Shown: positions 8,761 to 18,977 of the stretch, in pieces | Numbering within the stretch: the first letter of the stretch is position 1 | Layout: each line of letters starts with the position of its first letter | Assembly: GCA_040506775.1 (NCBI GenBank) | Contig: JBEVWC010000027.1 | Coordinates: 161,127-225,126, forward strand | Direction: 5' to 3' | Length of the DNA: 64,000 nucleotides | From: Thiodiazotropha sp040506775 | Lineage (GTDB): Bacteria; Pseudomonadota; Gammaproteobacteria; Chromatiales; Chromatiaceae | Position numbers and translations under genes: made by a program | Notes under the pieces: generated by a model | The model's database searches: none | Seen by the model: the letters and a program-made list of their open reading frames with translations, nothing else | What the model was told of the DNA's origin: nothing

Positions 8761-11700
8761 TGCTCGCACGTCTCATCCAATTCTCTCTCACCCAGCGGCT
8801 GTTGATGCTGCTGGTGGTGGTACTGGTTGTCGGGGGTGGCTGGTACAGCTTCCAGAACACGCCGATCGATGCCTTTCCGGACGTCTCCACCACCCAGGTG
8901 AAGATCATCGTCAAGGCGCCCGGCATGACCCCCGAGGAGGTGGAGACCCGGATCACCGCCCCCATCGAGGTCGAGCTGCTGGGATTGCCGCGTCAGTCGA
9001 TGCTGCGCTCGGTGGCCAAGTACGCCCTCACCGACATCACTGTGGATTTCGAAGAGGGCACCGACATCTTCTGGGCGCGCCAGCAGGTCGCTGAGCGCCT
9101 CAACGCCATCTGGGCGGATCTGCCCGCCGGCGTCAGCGGTGGCATCGCACCGATGACCACACCCCTGGGCGAGATGTTCATGTTCACCATCGAGGGTGGC
9201 GATCTGAGCGCCATGCAGCGGCGTGATCTGCTCGACTGGGTGATCCGCCCTGCCCTGCGCAGCGTGCCCGGAGTCGCGGACGTCAACGCCCTCGGTGGCG
9301 AGGTACGCACCTTCGAGGTGATACCTGACAACGCCCGCATGACCGCCCGGGGCATTGAACTGGATCAGCTGCGCAGCGCACTGGAAAACAACAACAGCAA
9401 CGACGGCGCCGGCCGGCTCAACGACGGTGAGGAGGTGCTGCTGGTGCGCAGTCAGGGCAGCATCCAGACCCTCGATGACATCGCCGGCATCGTGGTCAGA
9501 CCCGATCCGGCCCAGCCGGTACGCGTAGGCGAACTGGCCGAGGTCAGGGTGGGCTCCCTGACCCGTTACGGCGCGGTGAGCCATGATGGCAAGGGGGAGA
9601 TCGTGCAGGGGTTGGTGCTCGGTCTGCGCGGCGCCAATGCCCGGGAAGTGGTCAGCGGTGTACAGTCAAAGCTCGATGAACTCGCGGAGAGCCTGCCCGA
9701 AGGGGTGAGCACCCGGGTCTTCTATGATCGTGGCAAGCTGGTGGACCGGGCCGTGGGCACCGTGGCCAAGGCACTCGCCGAAGCCATCGCCCTGGTTTTG
9801 ATCCTGCTGGTGCTTTTCCTGGGTGACCTGCGCGCGGCATTGACCGTGGCCCTGATTCTGCCCCTGGCCGCACTGGTAACCTTCACCCTGATGTACAGCT
9901 TCGGCCTCTCGGCCAACCTGATGTCCCTGGGGGGACTGGCGATTGCCATCGGCATGCTGGTGGATGCCGCGGTGGTGGTGGTGGAGAACGTGGTCACCTA
10001 CCTGGGGCGGCAGGGCAACAACGGCAAACTGCCGCGACTGCATCTGATCTACCGGGCGGTGCGCGAGGTGGCGCTGCCGGTCACCTCGGGCATTCTCATC
10101 ATTGTCATCGTGTTTCTGCCGCTGCTGACCCTGCAGGGCCTGGAAGGCAAACTGTTCGTACCGGTGGCCCTGACCATCGTGTTCGCCCTCACCGCTTCGC
10201 TGCTTCTGTCTTTGACCGTGATTCCGGTGCTCTCGTCCTACCTGCTGCACAAGGTGAAGCACGAGGACCCCTGGCTGGTGCGGCAGATCGTCCGTGGTTA
10301 CCTGCCGCTGCTGGAGTGGAGCCTGCGTAACAGCCGCAGTGTGATTCTCGGTGCACTGGCGCTGCTGGTCGGTGCCGGTCTGCTGTACACCCAGGTCGGC
10401 AAGGCCTTCATGCCATCGATGGACGAAGGGGACCTGATCGTGCAGCTGGAAAAGCTGCCGTCGATCAGCCTGGAGGAGTCGATCAATCTGGACCAAAGGG
10501 TACAGCAGGCAATACTGAACAAGGTACCGGAGGTGACCGGTATCGTGGCGCGCACCGGTTCCGACGAACTCGGCCTCGATCCGATGGGATTGAACCAGAC
10601 CGACTCGTTCCTGATTCTCAAACCCAGAGCGCAGTGGGGGGTGGCCGACAAGGCGGAACTGATCGAGTCGATTCGCAAGGTTCTGGAGGATTTTCCAGGT
10701 GTGGATTACGCCTTCACCCAACCCATTGAAATGCGTGTTTCGGAGATGTTGACCGGTGTGCGCGGCGATCTGGCAATCAAGATCTTCGGCGATGATCAGG
10801 AGGATCTTAACCGCACGGCGGAGGCCATCGTGGCGGCAGTGGAGCAGATCCCCGGCGCCGAGGATGTCTATACCCCGCGCAACGAGGGGGCTCAGTACCT
10901 TGAGCTGGAGATCGACCGCCTCGCGGCGGGCCGTCTTGGCCTGGATGTCGCGTCACTGCAGTCGATGTTACGCACCCAGGTCGAGGGCGTCGCCACCGGT
11001 ACGGTGTATGAAGGCGCCCGACGTATCCCTGTGGTCATGCGCGGGCAAAAGTCGGTGCGCGAGTCCGCTGCCATCTTCGAGGGTCTCAACCTGACCGCCC
11101 CCGACGGCCAGGTGGTACCACTCTCCTCCCTGGTGCAGGTGGCGCGCAGTGAAGGCCCGGTCTCGATCCAGCGCGAGCGGGGACATCGCATGGCAGTGGT
11201 GATCGCCAACGTCAGCGGCCGGGACCTGGTCGGCTTCGTCGAGGAGGCGAAACAACGGGTCGGTGAACAGGTTCAGCTGCCGACCGGATACTACTATGAA
11301 TGGGGCGGTGAATTTGAAAACCAGCAACGGGCTGCTCAGAGACTCTCGATCGTGGTACCGGTTGCGGTGGGTCTGATCTTCCTGCTGCTGTTCAGTACTT
11401 TCGGCTCGGTACGTCAGGCCACCCTGGTGCTGACCAACGTACCCTTCGCCATGATCGGCGGCATCGTCGGACTGTGGCTGACTGGAGAATACCTGTCGGT
11501 GCCCGCCTCGGTCGGGTTCATCGCGCTGCTCGGTATCGCCGTGCTCAACGGGGTGGTGATGGTGACCTACTTCAACCAGCTGCGCTGTCTCGGCCGGCCG
11601 GTTGCGGAGCTGGTCATCGAAGGCTCCAAACGCCGTCTACGCCCGGTGCTGATGACCGCCAGCATTGCCGCCTTCGGTCTGGTGCCCCTGCTGTTCGCCA

Positions 11701-11834
11701 GCGGCCCGGGATCCGAGATCCAGCGTCCCCTGGCGGTGGTGGTGATCGGCGGGTTGATCTCGTCGACCGCCCTGACCCTGATTCTGTTACCGATCCTCTA
11801 TCGCCGGTTCGGCGTCGAAAAAGCGGGAGTCTGA
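8760..11834 (+). CDS. czcA: Heavy-metal efflux RND transporter, CzcA/CusA family
   Basis: Inner-membrane proton/cation antiporter of 1024 residues, the full length for the HME-RND family. Twelve membrane spans and two large periplasmic loops can be followed. Signature stretches are NTPIDAFPDVSTTQVKI near the N-terminus and IAIGMLVDAAVVVVENVVTYL in span 4, with the essential aspartate. GKAFMPSMDEGD opens the second half, followed by the late GIAVLNGVVMVTYFNQLR. It expels divalent or monovalent metal ions; the motif set sits between Czc and Cus types, so Zn/Co/Cd versus Cu/Ag is undecided. It is central in the coupled CBA operon. Confidence 0.93.
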   Translation: MLARLIQFSLTQRLLMLLVVVLVVGGGWYSFQNTPIDAFPDVSTTQVKIIVKAPGMTPEEVETRITAPIEVELLGLPRQSMLRSVAKYALTDITVDFEEGTDIFWARQQVAERLNAIWADLPAGVSGGIAPMTTPLGEMFMFTIEGGDLSAMQRRDLLDWVIRPALRSVPGVADVNALGGEVRTFEVIPDNARMTARGIELDQLRSALENNNSNDGAGRLNDGEEVLLVRSQGSIQTLDDIAGIVVRPDPAQPVRVGELAEVRVGSLTRYGAVSHDGKGEIVQGLVLGLRGANAREVVSGVQSKLDELAESLPEGVSTRVFYDRGKLVDRAVGTVAKALAEAIALVLILLVLFLGDLRAALTVALILPLAALVTFTLMYSFGLSANLMSLGGLAIAIGMLVDAAVVVVENVVTYLGRQGNNGKLPRLHLIYRAVREVALPVTSGILIIVIVFLPLLTLQGLEGKLFVPVALTIVFALTASLLLSLTVIPVLSSYLLHKVKHEDPWLVRQIVRGYLPLLEWSLRNSRSVILGALALLVGAGLLYTQVGKAFMPSMDEGDLIVQLEKLPSISLEESINLDQRVQQAILNKVPEVTGIVARTGSDELGLDPMGLNQTDSFLILKPRAQWGVADKAELIESIRKVLEDFPGVDYAFTQPIEMRVSEMLTGVRGDLAIKIFGDDQEDLNRTAEAIVAAVEQIPGAEDVYTPRNEGAQYLELEIDRLAAGRLGLDVASLQSMLRTQVEGVATGTVYEGARRIPVVMRGQKSVRESAAIFEGLNLTAPDGQVVPLSSLVQVARSEGPVSIQRERGHRMAVVIANVSGRDLVGFVEEAKQRVGEQVQLPTGYYYEWGGEFENQQRAAQRLSIVVPVAVGLIFLLLFSTFGSVRQATLVLTNVPFAMIGGIVGLWLTGEYLSVPASVGFIALLGIAVLNGVVMVTYFNQLRCLGRPVAELVIEGSKRRLRPVLMTASIAAFGLVPLLFASGPGSEIQRPLAVVVIGGLISSTALTLILLPILYRRFGVEKAGV

Positions 11835-11836
11835 TG

Positions 11837-12142
11837 ATGAGCGAAAACTGTCTGTTCAACCTGGTGGTGACGCCGGAAGTGGAGGACGCGGTCACAGACT
11901 GGCTGCTGGAGCGGGACGAGGTGGCAGGGTTTTCCAGCCATCCGATCGCCGGTCACGGCAGTTCGGTGCACGCCATGTCGCTATCCGAGCAGGTGGCGGG
12001 CAAGCGCCGCCAGGTGCTGTTCAAATTTTATCTGCCGGTGTCCGAGGCGCAGCAACTGCTGACCCGGATCAAACGGGACTTTCGCGGCAGCGGCATGCAC
12101 TTCTGGGTGGTGCCGGTGCTCGATTCCGGACACTTGGATTGA
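11837..12142 (+). CDS. DUF3240 family protein
   Basis: A soluble 101-residue protein of the DUF3240 type, which commonly sits just behind CzcA/CusA genes and resembles small PII-like ferredoxin folds. GGGAG seven bases before the ATG at 11837 favours this start over the overlapping ATG at 11834. Recognisable parts are NLVVTPEVEDAVTDWLLE, RRQVLFKFYLP and the C-terminal HFWVVPVLDSG. Its position right after the pump gene suggests an accessory or regulatory role in metal efflux; the molecular function is not established. Confidence 0.8.
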   Translation: MSENCLFNLVVTPEVEDAVTDWLLERDEVAGFSSHPIAGHGSSVHAMSLSEQVAGKRRQVLFKFYLPVSEAQQLLTRIKRDFRGSGMHFWVVPVLDSGHLD

Positions 12143-12184
12143 TGCAAGACTTTGGTTTATGGTTGATGTATTGATCGATTGACT

Positions 12185-12541
12185 ATGCACACGACTTCCA
12201 TGCCGACGTTTCACTCCTCTGCCAGATGGTTACTCACGCTCATCGCGCTCTGCGCGCTGTCCGCGCCCGTGGCTCTCTCGGATACCCCGCGCAACTGGGA
12301 GGACGATGATCACTCCTATGACAAGGCGCGACGTGCGGTGGAGCGCGGAGAGGCACTGCCAGTCACCGAAGTGATGAAGCGTTTAAGGGCCCAGGTACAC
12401 GGGGATATCGTTGCCACCGAGTATGAGTTCGAGTTCGAGCGCTGGGTCTACGAGTTCAAGGTCCTGGACGGATTGGGGCGTCTCTACCGGGTGCATCTCG
12501 ATGCCGCCACCGGGGAACGCATCACGGAGACCCATGACTGA
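12185..12541 (+). CDS. Exported PepSY-like domain protein
   Basis: A small protein (about 118 residues) with an N-terminal signal (WLLTLIALCALSAPVALS) and a PepSY-like region. That region includes ALPVTEVMKRLRAQVHGDIVATE and a GRLYRVHLDAATGE tail. Such proteins often accompany metal-responsive two-component systems and are thought to act as periplasmic modulators. The stop overlaps the start of the response regulator gene (TGATG), implying coupled translation. The ATG at 12185 was chosen over an in-frame TTG at 12179. Confidence 0.75.
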   Translation: MHTTSMPTFHSSARWLLTLIALCALSAPVALSDTPRNWEDDDHSYDKARRAVERGEALPVTEVMKRLRAQVHGDIVATEYEFEFERWVYEFKVLDGLGRLYRVHLDAATGERITETHD

Positions 12542-13206
12542 TGCGTATTCTGCTGGTTGAAGACGACGACAAGGTGGCCGCAAGCGTCACATCAGCCCTG
12601 GAAGGCGCCGGTTATGTGGTCGAGCGGGTTGTGGATGGCGACGCCGCCTGGTTTCAGGGCGGCACGGAGTCCTACTCGGCGGTGATACTCGATCTGGGAC
12701 TACCTGGAATGGACGGGCTTAGCGTGCTCAAACGCTGGCGTTCCGAGGGTTGTACCTGCCCGGTGATGATTCTGACTGCCCGGGGCGACTGGAACGAACG
12801 GGTGGAAGGCATCGATGCCGGCGCTGACGACTATCTGGCCAAGCCGTTTCAGGTCGAGGAACTGCTGGCGCGCCTGCGTGCCATTCTGCGCCGCAGCGCG
12901 GGGGTCGCAAACCCGGTGGTGAACATCGGTGCGGTAACCCTCGATCCACGCCAGATGCGGGTCAGCGTCAATGGAACTCCGGTCCATTTCTCACCCCAGG
13001 AATACCGTCTGGTGAGCTATCTCATGACCCATGCCGGACGGGTGGTCTCACAGCTGGAGCTGAATGAGCAACTCTATGCCCGGGATTTCGAACGCGACTC
13101 CAACTCGATCGAGGTATTGGTGGGCCGGGTGCGCCGCAAGTTGGGTACCGATCTGATCGAAACCCGGCGGGGATTCGGCTATATCATCGAGAATCTGCCA
13201 TTGTGA
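12541..13206 (+). CDS. OmpR-family response regulator
   Basis: A 221-residue two-domain regulator. The receiver has the acidic pair in LVEDDDK, the phosphorylated aspartate in AVILDLGLPGMDGL and the conserved lysine in DYLAKPF. A C-terminal winged helix (about 125-220) includes FSPQEYRLVSYLM and RVRRKLGTDLIETRRGFGYI, resembling the PmrA/QseB group. It overlaps the following kinase gene by four bases. It most likely controls the efflux operon that ends with it; GTCAG repeats at 6366-6381 are a candidate site. Confidence 0.92.
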   Translation: MRILLVEDDDKVAASVTSALEGAGYVVERVVDGDAAWFQGGTESYSAVILDLGLPGMDGLSVLKRWRSEGCTCPVMILTARGDWNERVEGIDAGADDYLAKPFQVEELLARLRAILRRSAGVANPVVNIGAVTLDPRQMRVSVNGTPVHFSPQEYRLVSYLMTHAGRVVSQLELNEQLYARDFERDSNSIEVLVGRVRRKLGTDLIETRRGFGYIIENLPL

Positions 13207-14576
13207 GCATTCGTTCGCTGCGCTTCCGGCTGCTCAGCGCCGCGACGGTTTTCATGCTCCTGGCCTTGATCCTTGCCGGGTTCAGCCTGGTCAAACTTTT
13301 CGAACACCATCTTGAGCGTCGCTTCGACAGCGAATTGGAAACCTACCTCAATCAACTCATCGGCCGCCTCGACATCGATCGCAACGGCCGTATTCATGTC
13401 ACCGGAAATCTGGTGGATCCCCGTTTTGAGGAACCCCTCAGCGGCCTCTACTGGCAGGTTCAGGATGATGCGCGGCCCACCCTGTTACGTTCCCGTTCTC
13501 TATGGGACAACGTCATCAAACTGCCGCAGGATCAACTCCAGGTGGGCGAGGTGCATCACCATCGCCTGCCCGGCCCAGCCGACCAGGAACTGATGGTGCA
13601 GGAACGCCAGATCATTCTTGAACCCGATACCCTGGCGCGCAGGTTGCGAGTTGCTGTGGCCAGGGACAGCAGTGATCTGCACGTGGCGCGACACGCCTTT
13701 GCCGCTGACATGCTGCCCTATTTCGTACTGCTGGCGCTGTTTCTGACGGCGGCCAGCTGGGTTCAGGTACGCATGGGACTGTCACCTCTTGAACTGGTGC
13801 GAAACGGCGTGCTGGCGATACGCGGAGGACGGGTACAGCGTCTGCAGGACCCCTACCCCGACGAGGTCATGCCCCTGGTGGAGGAGATCAACGAACTACT
13901 TGAAGCACGGGATGCCATGGTCGAGCGGGCGCGCGCCTGGACCGCCGACCTGGCGCATGGATTGAAGACACCGCTGTCGGCCCTGGGGGCGGATGCCCAG
14001 CGTCTTCGAAATATCGGGCAACCTGAACTGGCCAACGATCTGGATGAGCTGGCCCAGTTCATGCGTCGGCGGGTCGACCGGGAACTGATTCGCGCGCGCC
14101 TGCGCAGCGCCGATACGGCGGTTACCAACCAGTCGGACCTGGTCCGGGCAATTCGTCGTGTGCATAAGACCCTTGAGCGCACACCTCAGGGTGAACATCT
14201 GCAATGGGATCTGTTTTTACCTGAGCAGATCAACGTCTGCCTGCGCGACGACGACCTCACTGAACTGCTTGGCAATCTGCTCGACAATGCGAGCAAATGG
14301 GCCAACAGCAGAGTGCGGGTCAGTATCGAAACAACAGAAACCATTGATATCCTGATCGAGGACGATGGCCCCGGAGTAGCGGAGACACAGTTAGAGAGAC
14401 TCGGCGAGCGGGGCATACGGCTTGACCAGCAGACCCATGGTTATGGACTGGGGTTGGCCATCGTTCGGGACATCGTGGAGGCTTACCATGGAGTGATTGA
14501 TTTTTCGCGCTCACCATTGGGCGGTCTGGCGGTCAGGGTTCGCCTGTCAGGTCAGGAAAGTTCTGAATCAATCTGA
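13203..14576 (+). CDS. Sensor histidine kinase, PhoQ-like type
   Basis: A membrane kinase of 457 residues, partner of the preceding regulator. Spans lie near residues 10-32 (LLSAATVFMLLALILAGFSLV) and 165-185 (MLPYFVLLALFLTAASWV), enclosing a periplasmic sensor loop. A HAMP-like linker is followed by the phosphorylation motif DLAHGLKTPLSAL and an ATPase domain with LLGNLLDNASKWA, DDGPGV and YGLGLAIV. The GTG start overlaps the regulator stop. The loop has no obvious histidine or cysteine cluster, so the sensed metal is unclear. Confidence 0.9.
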   Translation: MSIRSLRFRLLSAATVFMLLALILAGFSLVKLFEHHLERRFDSELETYLNQLIGRLDIDRNGRIHVTGNLVDPRFEEPLSGLYWQVQDDARPTLLRSRSLWDNVIKLPQDQLQVGEVHHHRLPGPADQELMVQERQIILEPDTLARRLRVAVARDSSDLHVARHAFAADMLPYFVLLALFLTAASWVQVRMGLSPLELVRNGVLAIRGGRVQRLQDPYPDEVMPLVEEINELLEARDAMVERARAWTADLAHGLKTPLSALGADAQRLRNIGQPELANDLDELAQFMRRRVDRELIRARLRSADTAVTNQSDLVRAIRRVHKTLERTPQGEHLQWDLFLPEQINVCLRDDDLTELLGNLLDNASKWANSRVRVSIETTETIDILIEDDGPGVAETQLERLGERGIRLDQQTHGYGLGLAIVRDIVEAYHGVIDFSRSPLGGLAVRVRLSGQESSESI

Positions 14577-14800
14577 CACCCGCCGGCCGATTTTGCGATA
14601 GCAATCTGATTCGGTACTGTTAACCCTGTATCAGCTTCTTTCCGACAATATCCCGGCCCAGGCTTCACTGGGGCCCGCAGCCATCCACGACCACAAACAG
14701 CGAATTTGAAAGCATTTCTACACCGCATAACAAAGAGATCGACACAACCACTCCATCAAGGCAGGATACAACCTGGTAAGCAAATCACAGGCGCCAAAAG

Positions 14801-15265
14801 ATGTTTTTTTCCAAGTCGAAATCATCGCCGCTTTATGTCTCGCGCAGCGATCCATTGAATATCCTCTCAAGCTACTCAAAACACGAATTCGATCTTGACG
14901 GGGACACCTGGCCCTCCGTGGAGCACTACTATCAGGGGATGAAATTTGAACCCGGTACTTTGCGCAGCGCCGTTCGTGATGCTGACCATCCCTTGAAGGC
15001 GGCTAAACTGGCAGCAAAAAATAAAAAACAGATCAGAAATGACTGGAATGAAGTGAGGGAAGTCTATATGACACGCGCCATATATATCAAATGCCGAACT
15101 CACCCTGAAGCCGCCGAGGCCTTACTCGCAACTGACGACAAGACGATCGTTGAAAACAGTCAATACGACTACTTCTGGGGATGTGGGCGCGACGGACGCG
15201 GTCACAACACCTTTGGCAAACTGTTGATGGCGGTGCGGGAGAGGCTCAAGAATGAGAGGGCCTAG
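14801..15265 (+). CDS. NADAR family protein (YbiA-like)
   Basis: A cytosolic protein of 154 residues with the NADAR signature: WPSVEHYYQGMKF near 42-54 and the C-terminal YFWGCGRDGRGHNTFGKLL. Characterised members (YbiA, the RibR-linked N-glycosidase) cleave N-glycosidic bonds of early riboflavin intermediates, or reverse ADP-ribosylation of nucleobases. It stands alone between the kinase gene and a convergent patatin gene, so context does not decide which role applies. It is AT-richer than the upstream operon. Confidence 0.88.
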   Translation: MFFSKSKSSPLYVSRSDPLNILSSYSKHEFDLDGDTWPSVEHYYQGMKFEPGTLRSAVRDADHPLKAAKLAAKNKKQIRNDWNEVREVYMTRAIYIKCRTHPEAAEALLATDDKTIVENSQYDYFWGCGRDGRGHNTFGKLLMAVRERLKNERA

Positions 15266-15324
15266 CACCTTTTGACGTAGACCCTGAGACAGTGTCGTCT
15301 TCGAAACATTTCAGTCTTGATCGC

Positions 15325-17595
15325 TCAGAAAAAAGAAAACGTCCTCCCCAGATAAAGGTAAGTTTCTGTTCGTCCACCCTCAGCAAATCCTTGGGCAAGA
15401 TAAACTGGTCCCAAGGGAGAGTCGATGGCCAAATTGACAGTACCGGCATAGATCAGCGAATCGAAACGAATATCCTCTCGCCGGTTCCAGACATTTCCGG
15501 CCTCCAGTGAAGCGCCGAGGTAGACCGGCAGTTTGAAGATCGATCGGCTGTTACCGATCTCCCGCAGGTAGATCATGCGCATGATTCCGGCATAGCGACC
15601 CGACAATTCCGACTCATGGTAACCGGAGAGATTGAATAGCCCTCCCACTGAAAATGCATCAGTGACCGGTTCGTCAGTGTTGGCCGCACCTGCAATACCG
15701 GCCCATAACATGACGGTATTTCTTCCCCAGCTGTTTGCATTAAGGCCTTCTACCGTATAGGTATCGAACTCACGATCCGCCCCCAACTCATCCCTGTGTG
15801 CCGTCCATACCACACTCGCCATCGAACCTGACCGGGGCAGATTGATACTGTCCAGATTGTCATACATGAATCGTGCGACCCAGGCGCCAATTTTGATATC
15901 CCGATTGGGGGCTGACATATCACCGATGAAGGTACCCGTATCACCGGAACCCGTGTAGGCGCCCAGTTCAAGGGTTCCCCAGTTCCCGAAATGCCGGCCT
16001 GCAGCCAATCCCAGGCTCGAATAACTCACTTCCATGTCCGCAATCTGATGTCCCGATTCGTATATACCCACATGGTTCTTGTAGTAGCCGAGAGCGGTTC
16101 GGAAATAGTATCTGAGTTGATCATCGATCGGTTGGTACAGTTCAGTGGTCAGCCTCTGATCATGGCCGATGGCAATTTCAGAGCGCCACTCCCCACCCAT
16201 GCTGTTGATCGGATTCAGGGTATAGCTGGTCGCCAGATTGAAGGACCCCATTTCCTCAAAGTTGGTCTGCATGATCATGCCAAAGCGGATATAGTGCGGC
16301 CCCCAGTCCTTCTCTTCAGCGTGAATCATCAGCTCAGTATCTTCCTCCCCACGCATCAGGTCATAATCGATCCGTTTGAAGATATTCATACCAAACAACT
16401 GATTGAAATCGTCTTCCAGGCCCGGAAGATCCAATTCATCACCCGCATTGAGTGTGATATGGGCTTTCAGAATATCCGTATCCAAAGGGGTTTGATTATC
16501 AAAGCTTATCTTATCGATGATCACAGGTACGTCATGTCGTTGCCTGAGATTCGAAACGTAGCTTCTATACGCATTTTCAGTCAGGGAGAGTCTGCTGAGT
16601 TGTTGATTTTTGAGGTTGGCTGCAGTGGCGCCATGATCGATCATCTCGCCTGCCTGCCAGAAATCAGTCGAGGAGTATCCACTCAAATCGGGTTGGATCA
16701 GAATATCGGATGGTGTGAGCAGTGCGCGCTGTTCATCCGTATTCTTCTGAATGGTAAAACCCAAGGTCTGATTGAGGATACTGAAGGGTGATCCCAGTCC
16801 TTTTTTGGACTGCATTTCACTGCTCAAATCGACCGCGATGATGATATCGGCACCGAGATCGCGGGCCAGTTGAACAGGAAGATTATTCGCCACCCCACCA
16901 TCGACCAGCAACCGGTTGTGCCACTCCACCGGTGCGAAGACACCTGGAATCGCCATACTTGCAAGCATGGCATCAGACAGCGAACCACGCTGCAATGCAA
17001 CAGCCTCTCCCGACTCGATATCCGTGGCTACAGCCCGAAACCTGATCGGCATATCATCGAAATCATCAGGCGCTGAGAGGGTTAGGGATTTCAGCCTCAG
17101 CGATAACTGTTGGCCCTGCAACAGTCCTTTCGGAATGATGAACTTCCCATCCTTGATGCCCGCTTCCAGTTTGATGAGGAAATTATAGTCATCCTGTTTA
17201 CGCCGCAAACTTCGCTCAGACCGGGGTGCTTCGTCACGAAATACACGATCCCAGTCGGTCTCTGCCAACAGTCGCTCTATCTCATCGACCGAGTAGCCAT
17301 AGGCATACATGCCGCCCACAATAGAGCCCATGCTGGTACCGGTGATGATATCGATCGGGATCCTGTGTGCCTCCAACACCTTTAACACTCCTATGTGCGA
17401 TGCACCCCGCGCGCCGCCTCCGCTCAGCACCAAGCCTATCTTGGGCCGATGATTCGACCGATCTGCGCTCAAATCATCCGCATAGGCCAGATCGACTCCA
17501 TAAACAAGAATCACTAACGCAAACAGACAAGTGATTGGGAACAACGAGGCGAATGGAGATACGGTGATTCGTTCAGCGTTCATCATGGGGTGCAT
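15325..17595 (-). CDS. Patatin-like phospholipase with Omp85-type barrel (type Vd secretion, PlpD-like)
   Basis: The product (about 756 residues) combines a secretion signal (near 15-40), a patatin phospholipase domain, a POTRA-like domain and a C-terminal outer-membrane barrel. The patatin part has the oxyanion loop SGGGARGASHIGVL, the nucleophile in GTSMGS and the dyad aspartate in LLVDGGVANNLP. POTRA lies around VPVIIDKISFDNQTPLD. The barrel ends in a phenylalanine-rich strand (GRTFSFF), the usual barrel-terminal signal. This architecture matches type Vd autotransporters such as PlpD, which present a lipolytic passenger outside the cell. Several ATGs cluster at the 5' end; the one at 17595 is preferred for its upstream AGG and the signal it leaves. 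Confidence 0.88.
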   Translation of the reverse strand: MHPMMNAERITVSPFASLFPITCLFALVILVYGVDLAYADDLSADRSNHRPKIGLVLSGGGARGASHIGVLKVLEAHRIPIDIITGTSMGSIVGGMYAYGYSVDEIERLLAETDWDRVFRDEAPRSERSLRRKQDDYNFLIKLEAGIKDGKFIIPKGLLQGQQLSLRLKSLTLSAPDDFDDMPIRFRAVATDIESGEAVALQRGSLSDAMLASMAIPGVFAPVEWHNRLLVDGGVANNLPVQLARDLGADIIIAVDLSSEMQSKKGLGSPFSILNQTLGFTIQKNTDEQRALLTPSDILIQPDLSGYSSTDFWQAGEMIDHGATAANLKNQQLSRLSLTENAYRSYVSNLRQRHDVPVIIDKISFDNQTPLDTDILKAHITLNAGDELDLPGLEDDFNQLFGMNIFKRIDYDLMRGEEDTELMIHAEEKDWGPHYIRFGMIMQTNFEEMGSFNLATSYTLNPINSMGGEWRSEIAIGHDQRLTTELYQPIDDQLRYYFRTALGYYKNHVGIYESGHQIADMEVSYSSLGLAAGRHFGNWGTLELGAYTGSGDTGTFIGDMSAPNRDIKIGAWVARFMYDNLDSINLPRSGSMASVVWTAHRDELGADREFDTYTVEGLNANSWGRNTVMLWAGIAGAANTDEPVTDAFSVGGLFNLSGYHESELSGRYAGIMRMIYLREIGNSRSIFKLPVYLGASLEAGNVWNRREDIRFDSLIYAGTVNLAIDSPLGPVYLAQGFAEGGRTETYLYLGRTFSFF

Positions 17596-17622
17596 TTCCA
17601 GTTGCCTGAGGATTGGCATCAA

Positions 17623-18977
17623 ACCGATACAGGCTCAGGTAACCATACCTAAATTCAGACATCGATCTGTTAACTATAACAAATGCGGTGGATATCGATG
17701 CAACAAGTATGCCGCAAATTGGTCAAATACAGGATTGATATTGACAATCGGTCGATTTTGCCGGCAATCCCACTTACCGGTTTTCTGCACACAATGTCAG
17801 GACATTCAAGTGAACCGATCAACCATGGAAAACCAGGGTCTGCTGTTACGAATCCAATGACCATCAGAGGTCCTGATAAATCCCGACCGATACCATCAGG
17901 TATTCCTGAAGTAGGTACCCTTTGCAATGCCACCCTCAAGTCAGTTTCAAAAATGCGCATAACGTGACTGACAAACCGAATGCTATACCTTTGATATTCG
18001 TCATCTGATTGAGCATACTTCAGTGTATTCAAGCAAAAGTTCAACGAGTTATACTGTTAATCTGACGACCCGATATGTTGTCTTCATCGGAAACGTGCCA
18101 CACCTCGATCATGGACATGCTTGATGTACTGAAAATTATAAGCCAAGCCAAGATAGCATCCGCTGGAAGTCAGTCCGTCTCATTTGACGTCTGTATTCCG
18201 CCGCTATTGGTGTCTGCATCCTGAGCGACGGTATCACCGAGTGACGCATTTTCAGAGCTGACCCGGAGGGTTGTGGCTGATTTTTCACCCAGCGGCGTTT
18301 TCTTGTGTAGTTGAGCTACACCACGTTCCTTAAGCGCGCAACCGCACTTAAGTCATAATTTTCATGAATATACACAAGCACACTCATAAACCGGTTCGCT
18401 TGTTCATAAACCCCTATGCGTAACCAGATTAATCGTTCATGTGATTTAATTTGGACACGGGAACGCTTCAATAACCGGAAAATCCCTTACTCTACCCCTC
18501 GTTATCCCCACACCCCTGCAACTCTGAAACGTTAGTTTCGGTGCCGTACTTGTAAAGCGCATTAATTGTGAATCGCTTTATTTAAAAGCATGGGTTCGTC
18601 GGTCGATCTTTGCCGTGATCGTTATGTGCTGATAATGGGAGACATACCGTCTCGACGTATATAAATAATTCAGGCTAAAAGGAACAAAAGTACTCAATAG
18701 GCAACAGTAGTGATACACAAAGGCCGCAATGGCCACGACTGGAAAAGTAAATCACAGGAAAGCGGCTATTCTTAAATTGTCATAGCAGCGTTGCATCACG
18801 TCTTTGCCATTATCAGACGAACAATACTTGATTGCAGTCTGCACAGAGTATGCACAACCCTATGACTCGTAAGTTTCTGCCAGTAGAATGAGATCTGCTT
18901 CTGAATATTATAACGGGTACGGAAGCATCTCTGGTTGAGATGCGAGGAATCTTATCCCAGTAATTGGATCAGGTTTT
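17623..18977. other. Long non-coding stretch before a sensor kinase
   Basis: About 1.35 kb without a convincing gene. Open frames near 17670-18044 lack recognisable motifs and good start signals. Two small hairpins are visible: GTGTAG/CTACAC around 18305-18322, and GCATCTC/GAGATGC at 18925-18943, just upstream of the kinase start. I looked for c-di-GMP riboswitch hallmarks and did not find them. Confidence 0.45.

Noticed and set aside
9666..10721. Long minus-strand frame antisense to the RND pump gene
   Set aside because: Gln/His-rich shadow of a conserved transporter.
18680..18800. Possible c-di-GMP riboswitch before the sensor kinase
   Set aside because: The conserved GEMM-I sequence blocks were not found; only loosely similar purine-rich loops are present.
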